DNA of 9,132 bases from an uncultured beta proteobacterium (GTDB lineage Bacteria > Pseudomonadota > Gammaproteobacteria > Burkholderiales > Rhodocyclaceae). Shown here piece after piece: positions 1 through 6,099 of this stretch. Positions within the stretch are counted from its first letter, which is position 1. Every line of letters begins with the position of its first letter. The translations under genes were made by a program, and so were the position numbers. The notes below the pieces were generated by a model. It made no database searches. It was not told where the DNA came from and worked only from the letters and a program-made list of their open reading frames with translations. The DNA lies in NCBI GenBank assembly GCA_903932755.1, contig CAIZHL010000342.1:1-9132 (forward strand), in the 5' to 3' direction.

Positions 1-1604
1 CTGCCCTTGACCTCGGTCGCGGTGTCGAACCATTCGTCGGCGTTCGCCGTGGTGCTGTCGTTCAGCCAATGGCTGCGCTTGTTCTTGACCGCCGGGTTGA
101 TGACGCCGGCAATGTGTCCCGAGGCGCCCAGCACAAAGGTGGTATCGCCGCCGAGCAGATTTCGGCTCAGGTAGGCCGACTTCCACGGCACGATGTGGTC
201 CTCGCGGCTGGCATAGACAAAGGCCGGCATGTCGACGCGGCCGAGGTCCGCCTTGACGCCGCACATTTCCAGCCTTCCGGGGATGCGCAGGTTGTTTTCC
301 AGATACATGTTGCGCAGGTACCAGGCGAGGAAGGGGCCCGGCAGATTGGTCGCGTCCGAATTCCAGTAGAGCAGATCGAAGGCCGGCGGCTTGTTGCCCT
401 TGAGGTAGTTGCCCACCACGTATTGCCAGATCAGGTCGTTGGCGCGCAGGGCGGAAAAAACCTGCGCCAGTTCGCTGCCCTTGAGCAGGCCGCCCTTGCC
501 GATGGTGGCCTCGCGGAGCTGCACCGCTTTCTCGTCGACCAGGCAGCCGATCTCGCCGGAATCGGCAAAGTCGAGCAGCGTGGTGAGCAGGGTCAGCGAC
601 GCCACGGGACTTTCGCCGCGACTGCCGGCCACGGCCAGGGCGGAGCTGAGGATGGTGCCGCCGACGCAGAAACCCAGCGCATTGATCTGGTCCATCTTGG
701 TGATGGCCTGCACCACGGTGATCGCCTGCAGGGCGCCCTTTTCGATGTAGTCGTCCCAGGTCAGGTGGCCGAGATCGGCCTGCACGTTCTTCCAGGAAAT
801 CAGGAATACCGTGTTGCCCTGCTCGACGGCATAGCGCACCACGGAATTTTCCGGCTGCAGGTCGAGGATGTAGTACTTGTTGATGCAGGGCGGCACCATC
901 AGGAAGGGCCGTGCCGCCACCTTCTCGGTCTGCGGCGAATACTGCAGCAACTGCATCAGCTCGTTTTCGTAAACCACGGCACCCGGGGTGACCGCCAGGT
1001 TGCGACCCACCTCGAAGGCGGTGTCGTCGGTCATCGAAATCCGCCCTTTTTCCAGGTCGCCGAGCAGGTTCTTGATGCCCTGCTGGATGCTTTCGCCCTT
1101 GGTTTCGAGGGCTTTCTGGACGAATTCGGGATTGGTGGCAAGGAAGTTCGACGGCGCCATGGCGTCGACCATCTGCCGCGCCATGAAGCGCATGCGGGTC
1201 TTGGCCTGTCCGTCAGCCACCGGCGCCTCGTCGGCCATGCGCTTGATGTACTCCGAATTGATCAGATAGGCCTGCCGCAGGTAGTCATACATCGGGCTCG
1301 ATGTCCAGGACGGATGATCGAAGCGCTTGTCGCCCGGCTCCGGACCGACGATCTGCGGCGCCGGCTGGTCGGGTGCCTTGCCCAACATTCCTTGCCAGAG
1401 TTGCGCGTGGCGCCCCATCCATTCCTGTTGCAGTGCCTTGAGCGCCTCGGATTCCGGCGTCCAGGCAGCCGGATTAAGGCCTCCGGGCGTTGCGGTCGCC
1501 TTTTTCTGCTGCTCGGCAAGGAATTGGCTGAAACCTTGGGCCATGGCATTTCCAGCCTGAAGCATGGCTTGCATGGCGGCATTCTGATCGGGGGAAGAGG
1601 ACAT
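1..1604 (-). CDS. phaC: Class I poly(3-hydroxyalkanoate) synthase PhaC (3' end cut off by window edge)
   Basis: PhaC polymerises (R)-3-hydroxyacyl-CoA, mainly 3-hydroxybutyryl-CoA, into polyester on the surface of cytoplasmic PHA granules. Reading the minus strand from ATG 1604 gives 534 residues up to the edge. Class I enzymes are usually 560-600 long, so a few dozen C-terminal residues are missing. The alpha/beta-hydrolase catalytic triad is complete: Cys313 in the lipase-like box GFCVGG, Asp469 in SREDHIVPW and His497 in GASGHIAGV. These fall close to Cys319, Asp480 and His508 of the Cupriavidus necator enzyme. The N-terminal region (about 1-90) is Gln- and Ala-rich and variable, as expected. 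The start is fixed by CAGGAG six bases upstream and by family alignment. It is transcribed away from the small gene at 1698. In related betaproteobacteria phaA/phaB genes often follow phaC, but that region is outside the window. No frameshift or missing catalytic residue is seen. Confidence 0.96.
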   Translation of the reverse strand, partial: MSSSPDQNAAMQAMLQAGNAMAQGFSQFLAEQQKKATATPGGLNPAAWTPESEALKALQQEWMGRHAQLWQGMLGKAPDQPAPQIVGPEPGDKRFDHPSWTSSPMYDYLRQAYLINSEYIKRMADEAPVADGQAKTRMRFMARQMVDAMAPSNFLATNPEFVQKALETKGESIQQGIKNLLGDLEKGRISMTDDTAFEVGRNLAVTPGAVVYENELMQLLQYSPQTEKVAARPFLMVPPCINKYYILDLQPENSVVRYAVEQGNTVFLISWKNVQADLGHLTWDDYIEKGALQAITVVQAITKMDQINALGFCVGGTILSSALAVAGSRGESPVASLTLLTTLLDFADSGEIGCLVDEKAVQLREATIGKGGLLKGSELAQVFSALRANDLIWQYVVGNYLKGNKPPAFDLLYWNSDATNLPGPFLAWYLRNMYLENNLRIPGRLEMCGVKADLGRVDMPAFVYASREDHIVPWKSAYLSRNLLGGDTTFVLGASGHIAGVINPAVKNKRSHWLNDSTTANADEWFDTATEVKG

Positions 1605-1630
1605 CCGGGGCTCCTGAAAAAACGGGGTCG

Positions 1631-1659
1631 ATTTTGCACTGCACAATAGATGGTGTCAA
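1631..1659 (-). promoter_or_regulatory. Sigma-70-type promoter of phaC
   Basis: On the minus strand a perfect -35 box TTGACA (1659-1654) is followed by a 17-bp spacer and the -10-like box CAAAAT (1636-1631, 4 of 6 consensus bases). Transcription would begin near 1624, giving a leader of about 20 nt that contains the CAGGAG ribosome-binding site (1616-1611). The match is by eye; no transcript data are available. Confidence 0.6.
1634..1646. promoter_or_regulatory. Candidate PhaR operator inside the phaC promoter
   Basis: The plus strand reads TTGCACTGCACAA; on the phaC strand this is a tandem GTGCA-GTGCA. It lies between and partly over the -35 and -10 boxes, where a bound repressor would block RNA polymerase. 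TGCA-rich sites are known targets of PhaR, which represses PHA genes and is released by binding nascent PHA. Assigning this site to PhaR is inference from motif resemblance and position; phaR itself is not in the window. Confidence 0.4.
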
Positions 1660-1697
1660 GCAAGGCGCTCGCCGCAGCATGTCCGTAAAATCGGCCC

Positions 1698-1925
1698 ATG
1701 TACGTTATTGCGATCGGCTGGCTCTACGTCACCCTGCTCATGGCGGCGACGGAGGCGAATTTTACCGCCGGCGCGCTTACGTTCGGCTTTTACGGGCTGG
1801 CTCCCCTGGCCTTGTTCCTGTGGCTGTTCGGCACGCCGCAACGCAGGCGCACCAAGGCAATGGCCGAGCGCCGTGCGGCGGAAAAAGACGGACAGGATTC
1901 GCCGCGCGAAGCGACCGACGAGTAA
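1698..1925 (+). CDS. Small two-helix inner-membrane protein of unknown function (75 aa)
   Basis: I do not recognise this protein. It has two hydrophobic segments, about residues 2-17 (start MYVIAIGWLYV) and 25-45 (ALTFGFYGLAPLALFLWLFG). A short, strongly charged tail follows (about 48-75), with RRR at its start and an acidic end. This fits a small inner-membrane protein with a cytoplasmic tail. ATG 1698 is the only reasonable start, because an in-frame stop lies four codons upstream; the next ATG (1740) would destroy helix 1. No clear Shine-Dalgarno sequence precedes it. The gene is divergent from phaC, with a 93-bp shared upstream region, and ends 10 bp before the convergent pgeF stop. Third positions are GC-rich as in neighbouring genes and no longer convincing reading frame competes, which supports real coding. 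Its position beside phaC does not by itself show a role in PHA metabolism. Confidence 0.7.
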   Translation: MYVIAIGWLYVTLLMAATEANFTAGALTFGFYGLAPLALFLWLFGTPQRRRTKAMAERRAAEKDGQDSPREATDE

Positions 1926-1935
1926 GCCCGCGGCA

Positions 1936-2694
1936 CTATTCCAGCCAGATCAGGCTGGCCATGCGCCCGGTGACGCCGTCGCGGCGGTAGGAAAACCAGC
2001 GTTGCGCGTCATTCACCGTACAAAAGTTATGCGCAGCGGTATCCCCTGGGACGGCGCCAGCGACACGGCGAATCCCGAGCGCCTGCAGGCGCCGTCGCGC
2101 CAGCCGGTAGATGTCGCACAGCCATTTGCCGTCGGCCGCAGCGGCAAAGGCTTCCGCCGCACCGGAATCGGCGGCAAGGAAGATTTCGCGCACCTCGCCG
2201 CCGACCTCGAAGGCCTGCGGCCCGATCGCCGGCCCGAGCCAGGCCATCAGGCGCTCGCCCGGTTCCTCCATTGCCGCCACCGTCGCCTCGATCACGCCGG
2301 CGGCCAGACCGCGCCAGCCGGCGTGGGCGACGCCGACCACGGTCGCACGCTGGTCGCACAACAGCAGCGGCAGGCAGTCGGCGGTCAGCACCGCACAGAC
2401 CACGCCGCGCTGCCGCGTAAAAGCAGCGTCGGCCTGCTCGCCGGGCTTGGCCGTCGCGGCATCGACGCAGCGCACGCCGTGTACCTGGTCCAGCCACACC
2501 GGCTCTGCCGGCAGTTCGCGCCGCAGCAGGGCGCGATTCGCCGCAACCGCCCGCGGATCGTCGCCGACGTGGTCGCCGAGGTTGAAGCTTTGCCACGGCG
2601 ACGCGCTGACACCGCCGCCGCGCGTGGTCGACAGCGCGCGCACACCGGCCGGCGCTTCCCAGTCCGGCAAGATGAAACTACTCACGCAGGACAT
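1936..2694 (-). CDS. pgeF: Peptidoglycan editing factor PgeF (YfiH, multicopper polyphenol oxidase/laccase-domain family)
   Basis: E. coli PgeF (YfiH) hydrolyses cytoplasmic muropeptide precursors in which L-Ser replaces L-Ala, keeping peptidoglycan composition correct. Homologues have also been reported as purine nucleoside phosphorylase/deaminase or laccase-like enzymes, so the in vivo substrate here is inferred. The three metal ligands are present: His72 in WLDQVHG, Cys107 in LTADCLPL and His124 in VAHAGWRG (numbering from ATG 2694). The conserved C-terminal segment around CTVNDAQRWFSYRRDG is also intact. Length (252) matches the family. The ATG at 2694 overlaps the rluD stop by 17 bases. 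An in-frame GTG at 2685 gives an N-terminus (VSSFILPDW) that lines up better with E. coli YfiH, so it may be the real start. Its tight overlap with rluD implies co-transcription and probable translational coupling. Confidence 0.93.
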   Translation of the reverse strand: MSCVSSFILPDWEAPAGVRALSTTRGGGVSASPWQSFNLGDHVGDDPRAVAANRALLRRELPAEPVWLDQVHGVRCVDAATAKPGEQADAAFTRQRGVVCAVLTADCLPLLLCDQRATVVGVAHAGWRGLAAGVIEATVAAMEEPGERLMAWLGPAIGPQAFEVGGEVREIFLAADSGAAEAFAAAADGKWLCDIYRLARRRLQALGIRRVAGAVPGDTAAHNFCTVNDAQRWFSYRRDGVTGRMASLIWLE

Positions 2695-3646
2695 CCAGCA
2701 ATTGCGCGAAGTCCACCGGCAAGGGCGATTCCCACGCCATCTCCGCGCCGCTCACAGGATGCACCAGCGCCAGCCGCCAGGCATGCAGCGCCTGGCGCGG
2801 AAACGCATCGAGGCGGGCGTCGCCGCTCTTCGACTTGCCGTAAGCCGGATCGCCGGCCAGCGGATGCTTGATCGATGCCAGATGGACGCGGATCTGATGC
2901 GTGCGCCCCGTCTCCAGCCGGCACTCGAGCAAGGTGCACCGGGTGAATCGCTCGAGCACCGCGTAATGCGTGCGGGCCTCCTTGCCGCCGGCGCGCACGA
3001 TGGCCATTTTGGTCCTTTGCACGGCATGGCGGCCGAGCGGCGCATCGACCGTGCCGTCGCGCTCCACCGAACCCAGCGCCAGCGCGAGGTAATGGCGCTT
3101 GACCGAGCGCGCCTGCATCTGGCGCACCAGGTCGGTCTGTGCCGTCAGCGTCTTCGCCACCACCAGCAGGCCGCTGGTGTCCTTGTCCAGGCGATGCACG
3201 ATGCCGGCGCGGGGAATCGCGGCCAGTTGCGGCGAGTGGTGCAGCAGCGCGTTGAGCAACGTCCCCGACGCGTTGCCGTTGCCCGGATGGACCACCAGCC
3301 CCGCCGGCTTGTCGATCACGACCAGGTCCTCATCCTCGAACACCACATGCAACGCAATGTCCTCTGCCGCATCGGTAAAAGTCGGCGCTGACGCCACGGC
3401 GAAATCTGCCGCGAAGGCTATGCTCTCGCCGCCATACACCTTGCGCTTGGGTTCGGCTTCGGCGCCGTCGAGGCGGATCAGGCCCTGCTTGAGCCAGCCC
3501 TGCAAACGGCTGCGCGAATGTTCGGCGAAGAGCTTCGCCAACACCGCGTCGAGCCGCCATCCGGCGCATTCCGCAGGGACTTCCGTGGGCCGGGGCGACG
3601 CGGGGCTTGGGCTATAATCGGGCGGAATTTCGTGCGAGGTTTTCAC
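2678..3646 (-). CDS. rluD: 23S rRNA pseudouridine(1911/1915/1917) synthase RluD
   Basis: RluD isomerises three uridines in helix 69 of 23S rRNA to pseudouridine, needed for normal ribosome assembly and subunit joining. The protein has an N-terminal S4 RNA-binding domain (about residues 28-90, GWRLDAVLAKLF onwards) and an RluA-type catalytic domain. The catalytic Asp is Asp154 in HRLDKDTSGL, equivalent to Asp139 in E. coli RluD. RLETGRTHQIRVH and HPLAGDPAYG are also typical. Starting at GTG 3646 gives 322 residues against 326 in E. coli. The frame stays open further upstream, with ATGs at 3688 and 3697, but those starts would run antisense through the bamD signal peptide and add non-conserved residues. 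GTG 3646 lacks a good Shine-Dalgarno sequence, so the start is moderately sure. The first 27 residues are Pro/Ser-rich and outside the conserved fold. It is the first gene of an rluD-pgeF unit, divergent from bamD. Confidence 0.93.
   Translation of the reverse strand: MKTSHEIPPDYSPSPASPRPTEVPAECAGWRLDAVLAKLFAEHSRSRLQGWLKQGLIRLDGAEAEPKRKVYGGESIAFAADFAVASAPTFTDAAEDIALHVVFEDEDLVVIDKPAGLVVHPGNGNASGTLLNALLHHSPQLAAIPRAGIVHRLDKDTSGLLVVAKTLTAQTDLVRQMQARSVKRHYLALALGSVERDGTVDAPLGRHAVQRTKMAIVRAGGKEARTHYAVLERFTRCTLLECRLETGRTHQIRVHLASIKHPLAGDPAYGKSKSGDARLDAFPRQALHAWRLALVHPVSGAEMAWESPLPVDFAQLLDVLRE
3613..3618 (+). promoter_or_regulatory. Consensus -10 box for bamD
   Basis: A perfect TATAAT lies about 50 bp upstream of the bamD signal-peptide region, so transcription would start near 3625. 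No good -35 box is found 16-18 bp upstream (the region is CCGGGG-like), so the promoter is supported only by the -10 box, its position and the lack of another candidate. It sits inside the variable N-terminal codons of the divergent rluD gene. Confidence 0.45.
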
Positions 3647-3668
3647 CAGGCGTAGTTTAGCGGCATTC

Positions 3669-4472
3669 CTGCGGGCAATCGCCCCCATCCTGGTCATCGG
3701 CGCCAGCGTCGGCAGCGGACTGCTCGGCGGCTGCGGCCTGCTGCCCGAGCAGATCGACGAAACCTCCAGCTGGTCGGCCAACAAGCTCTATGCGGAAGCC
3801 AAGGGCGCGATGAACGACGGCGCCTACGACAAGGCCATCAAGTATTTCGAAAAGCTCGAAGCGCGCTTCCCCTTCGGCCGCTACGCGCAGCAGGCGCAGC
3901 TGGAAGTCGCCTACGCCTATTTCCGCCAGGGCGAAGTGGCATCGACGATCGCTTCCTGCGATCGCTTCATCCGCCTCCACCCCAACCACCCCAACGTCGA
4001 TTACGCCTACTACCTCAAGGGCCTCGCCAACTTCAACGAAGACCTCGGCCTGATGGGCTACGTCACCCTGCAGGACCTCACCGAGCGCGACCCGAAAGCC
4101 GCGCGCGACTCCTTCGACGCCTTCAAGATACTGGTCAGCAAGTACCCGGAAAGCAAATACGCGCCGGATGCCACGGCGCGCATGAAATACCTGGTCAACG
4201 CCATGGCTTCGAACGAGGTGCATGTCGCGCGCTACTACATGAAGCGCGAAGCCTACGTTGCAGCGCTCAACCGGGCGCAGACCGCGGTCAAGACCTACCC
4301 GGACGCACCGGCCAACGAAGAAGCCCTGTTCATCATGATCAAGGCCTACGATGCGCTCGGCATGGCCGACCTGCGCGACGACGCCGAGCGCGTGATGCGC
4401 AGGAACTTCCCGAAAAGCGAGTACTACGCCCGCGGCCTGAACCAGAAGGAACCCTGGTGGAAGCTCTGGTAG
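3669..4472 (+). CDS. bamD: Outer membrane assembly lipoprotein BamD (start codon uncertain)
   Basis: BamD is the essential lipoprotein of the BAM complex, which folds beta-barrel proteins into the outer membrane. A signal peptide (RAIAPILVIGASVGSG) leads to the lipobox LLGGC with the acylated Cys at 3732-3734. Gly at +2 fits outer-membrane sorting. The mature part begins GLLPEQIDETSSWSANKLY and consists of TPR-like repeats: DKAIKYFEKLEARFP, IRLHPNHPNVDYAYYLKG, FKILVSKYPESKYAPDA and LNRAQTAVKTYPDAP. About 246 mature residues remain, slightly more than in E. coli. The first in-frame ATG (3810) lies 26 codons after the Cys and would remove the whole export signal, so it cannot be the functional start. 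No ATG, GTG or TTG exists between the in-frame stop at 3615 and the Cys. CTG 3669 gives a normal 21-residue signal peptide and is used here. TTA 3657, with AGG six bases upstream, would correspond to a mutated or misread TTG. Confidence 0.9.
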   Translation: MRAIAPILVIGASVGSGLLGGCGLLPEQIDETSSWSANKLYAEAKGAMNDGAYDKAIKYFEKLEARFPFGRYAQQAQLEVAYAYFRQGEVASTIASCDRFIRLHPNHPNVDYAYYLKGLANFNEDLGLMGYVTLQDLTERDPKAARDSFDAFKILVSKYPESKYAPDATARMKYLVNAMASNEVHVARYYMKREAYVAALNRAQTAVKTYPDAPANEEALFIMIKAYDALGMADLRDDAERVMRRNFPKSEYYARGLNQKEPWWKLW

Positions 4473-4520
4473 GGCATTGAGCAGCCCCCGCCGCACACCT
4501 GCCGCGCAGGCACCACGCCG

Positions 4521-4525
4521 AGGAG
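4521..4525 (+). promoter_or_regulatory. Ribosome-binding site of the 3-hydroxyacyl-CoA dehydrogenase gene
   Basis: AGGAG stands seven bases before ATG 4533 and fixes that start. The 60-bp gap after bamD shows no obvious promoter. It contains only a 5-bp GC hairpin (4498-4510) without a T-run, so read-through transcription from bamD is possible. Confidence 0.6.
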
Positions 4526-4532
4526 AAAACGC

Positions 4533-6071
4533 ATGTCCGTAGACATTCAATCGCCGTCTCTTTGTCTCGGCATCGTCGGCACCGGCGCCATGGGTCGCGG
4601 CATCGCGCAGATCGCCGCCCAGGCCGGCATCCGCGTCCTGCTGTTCGACGCACTGCACGGCGCCGCCGCCAATGCCCGCGAAGCGGTGGTCGCCACCCTG
4701 GCGAAGCTGGCGGAAAAAGGCAAGATCTCGGCAGACGCGCTCGCTGCCGCCTCGACCCGGCTCGAAGTGGTGCGCCGGCTCGACGAAATGGCTTCGGCGC
4801 AGGTCATCGTCGAAGCCATCGTCGAAAACCTCGATGTCAAGAAACAGTTGTTCCAGCAACTGGAAGACATCATCAGCGCCGAATGCATCCTCGCCACCAA
4901 CACCTCGTCGCTCTCGGTCACCTCGATCGCCGCCGCCTGCAAGCGGCCGGAGCGCGTCGCCGGCTTCCACTTCTTCAACCCCGTGCCGCTGATGAAGATC
5001 GTCGAAGTCATCGACGGCCTGCTCACCGCGCCGTGGGCCGCCGACGCGCTGCTGGCACTGGGCCGGCGCATGGGCCACAGCGCCGTGCGCGCCAAGGACA
5101 CGCCCGGCTTCATCGTCAACCACGCCGGGCGCGGCTTCGTCACCGAGGCGCTGCGCATCCTCGGCGAGGGCGTCACCGATTTCCGCGAGATCGACTGCAT
5201 CATGCGCGAGGCCGCCGGCTTTCGCATGGGCCCCTTCGAACTGATGGACCTCACCGGCCTCGACGTCTCGCAGCCGGTGATGGAGTCGATCTACAACCAG
5301 TATTACCAGGAAGCGCGCTACCGGCCCTCGCCGATCGCGGCGCAGCGCCTCACCGGCGGCCTGCTCGGCCGCAAGACCGGGCGCGGCTTCTATGACTACG
5401 CAGAGGGCAAGGCCGCCGGCATCCCGCCTATCGCCGCACCGACCGTCCTGCCCGACCGGGTCTGGGTCAGCCAGACCCATCCGGAATGGGCCGACGTACT
5501 GCGCGACATCGCGGCCGCCGCCGGCGTCACGGTCGAAGCCGACTACGTGCCGGGCAGCGACGCCCTGTGCATCGTCACCCCGCTCGGCGCCGACATCACC
5601 ACCTGCTGCGTCGAACAGGGACTCGACCCGCGGCATACCGTCGGCATCGACTGCCTGTTCGGCATCGCGGCCGGCAAGGGCGCACGCCGCAGCCTGATGA
5701 CCACGCCGCTGACCGCGCCGGAAATGCGCGACGCCGCGCACGCCCTGTTCGCCGCCGACGGCAGCGCCGTCAGCGTGATGCGCGACAGCGGCGGCTTCGT
5801 CGCCCAGCGCATCCTCTCCTGCATCGTCAATATCGGCTGCGACATCGCCCAGCAGCGCATCGCCAGCCCGACCGACATCGACCGCGCGGTCAACCTGGGG
5901 CTGGGCTACCCGCAAGGCCCGCTCGCCTTCGGCGACGCGCTGGGCGCCAGAAACATCCTGGCGATCCTCGAAGCCATGCAGGATTTCTACGGCGACCCGC
6001 GCTACCGCCCCAGCCCATGGCTGAAGCGTCGCGCGCTGCTCGGGGTATCCCTGCTCACCGAAGAAACCTGA
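4533..6071 (+). CDS. paaH: PaaH-type 3-hydroxyacyl-CoA dehydrogenase (probable 3-hydroxyadipyl-CoA dehydrogenase)
   Basis: Enzymes of this family oxidise (S)-3-hydroxyacyl-CoA to 3-oxoacyl-CoA with NAD+ in the cytoplasm; PaaH does this for 3-hydroxyadipyl-CoA in phenylacetate degradation. The Rossmann domain opens with GIVGTGAMGRGIA (13-25). Catalytic residues are in place: Ser125 in NTSSL, the His146-Glu158 pair in HFFNPVPLMKIVEVI, and Asn196 in FIVNHAGRG. Two C-terminal dimerisation-type modules follow, about 190-290 and 420-505. Each begins with GF(I/V) and carries RYRPSP near its end (263-268 and 491-496), showing internal duplication. The 512-residue length and doubled C-terminal module fit PaaH (about 500) rather than the single-module 280-residue 3-hydroxybutyryl-CoA dehydrogenase. 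No other paa gene is in view, so the true substrate could be a different acyl-CoA. Because the family is (S)-specific, it does not supply the (R)-monomers used by PhaC directly. Confidence 0.88.
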   Translation: MSVDIQSPSLCLGIVGTGAMGRGIAQIAAQAGIRVLLFDALHGAAANAREAVVATLAKLAEKGKISADALAAASTRLEVVRRLDEMASAQVIVEAIVENLDVKKQLFQQLEDIISAECILATNTSSLSVTSIAAACKRPERVAGFHFFNPVPLMKIVEVIDGLLTAPWAADALLALGRRMGHSAVRAKDTPGFIVNHAGRGFVTEALRILGEGVTDFREIDCIMREAAGFRMGPFELMDLTGLDVSQPVMESIYNQYYQEARYRPSPIAAQRLTGGLLGRKTGRGFYDYAEGKAAGIPPIAAPTVLPDRVWVSQTHPEWADVLRDIAAAAGVTVEADYVPGSDALCIVTPLGADITTCCVEQGLDPRHTVGIDCLFGIAAGKGARRSLMTTPLTAPEMRDAAHALFAADGSAVSVMRDSGGFVAQRILSCIVNIGCDIAQQRIASPTDIDRAVNLGLGYPQGPLAFGDALGARNILAILEAMQDFYGDPRYRPSPWLKRRALLGVSLLTEET

Positions 6072-6094
6072 CGGCGGCGACCGACCGCCGCCGT
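6071..6094. terminator. Hairpin between convergent genes, possible bidirectional terminator
   Basis: A perfect 9-bp GC-rich stem (ACGGCGGCG / CGCCGCCGT) with a 6-base loop begins at the last base of the dehydrogenase stop codon and ends five bases before the stop of the convergent FHA gene. Neither strand has a strong T-run afterwards, so it would be a weak intrinsic terminator or a 3'-end stabilising structure. Confidence 0.5.
6075..6087 (+). repeat. Left copy of a 13-bp inverted repeat flanking the FHA gene
   Basis: CGGCGACCGACCG here is the exact reverse complement of 6743-6755. This copy forms part of the hairpin downstream of the FHA gene; the other lies in its 5' leader. Their role, if any, is unknown. 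Confidence 0.5.
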
Positions 6095-6099
6095 CCCGC

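Noticed and set aside
69..1649. A 526-codon open frame on the plus strand opposite phaC.
   Set aside because: It lies wholly antisense to an intact phaC with its catalytic triad. The product is His/Gly/Arg-rich with no recognisable domain, the usual result of reading the complement of GC-biased codons.
1941..1958. A 6-bp stem (CCAGCC / GGCTGG) at the convergent ends of the small membrane gene and pgeF.
   Set aside because: It is short, lies within the last codons of pgeF and has no T-run on either strand, so it is not a credible terminator.
1708..3391. Long plus-strand frames (to 2871 and 2111-3391) across pgeF and rluD.
   Set aside because: Antisense to two well-recognised genes with conserved active sites; Ala/Arg/Pro/Ser-rich composition artefacts.
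3810..4472. Annotating BamD from ATG 3810 (220 aa).
   Set aside because: This start lies inside the mature domain and removes the signal peptide, the lipobox Cys and the conserved LPEQIDE-type N-terminus.
4498..4510. A CCTGC-CGC-GCAGG hairpin after bamD considered as a terminator.
   Set aside because: Only a 5-bp stem with no following T-run; more likely incidental in GC-rich DNA.
3657..5915. A 752-codon open frame on the minus strand opposite bamD and the dehydrogenase.
   Set aside because: It spans two real genes and the gap between them and has low-complexity Asp/Gly/Val/Arg/His-rich composition and no motif. The two sense genes have clear family motifs and conserved lengths.
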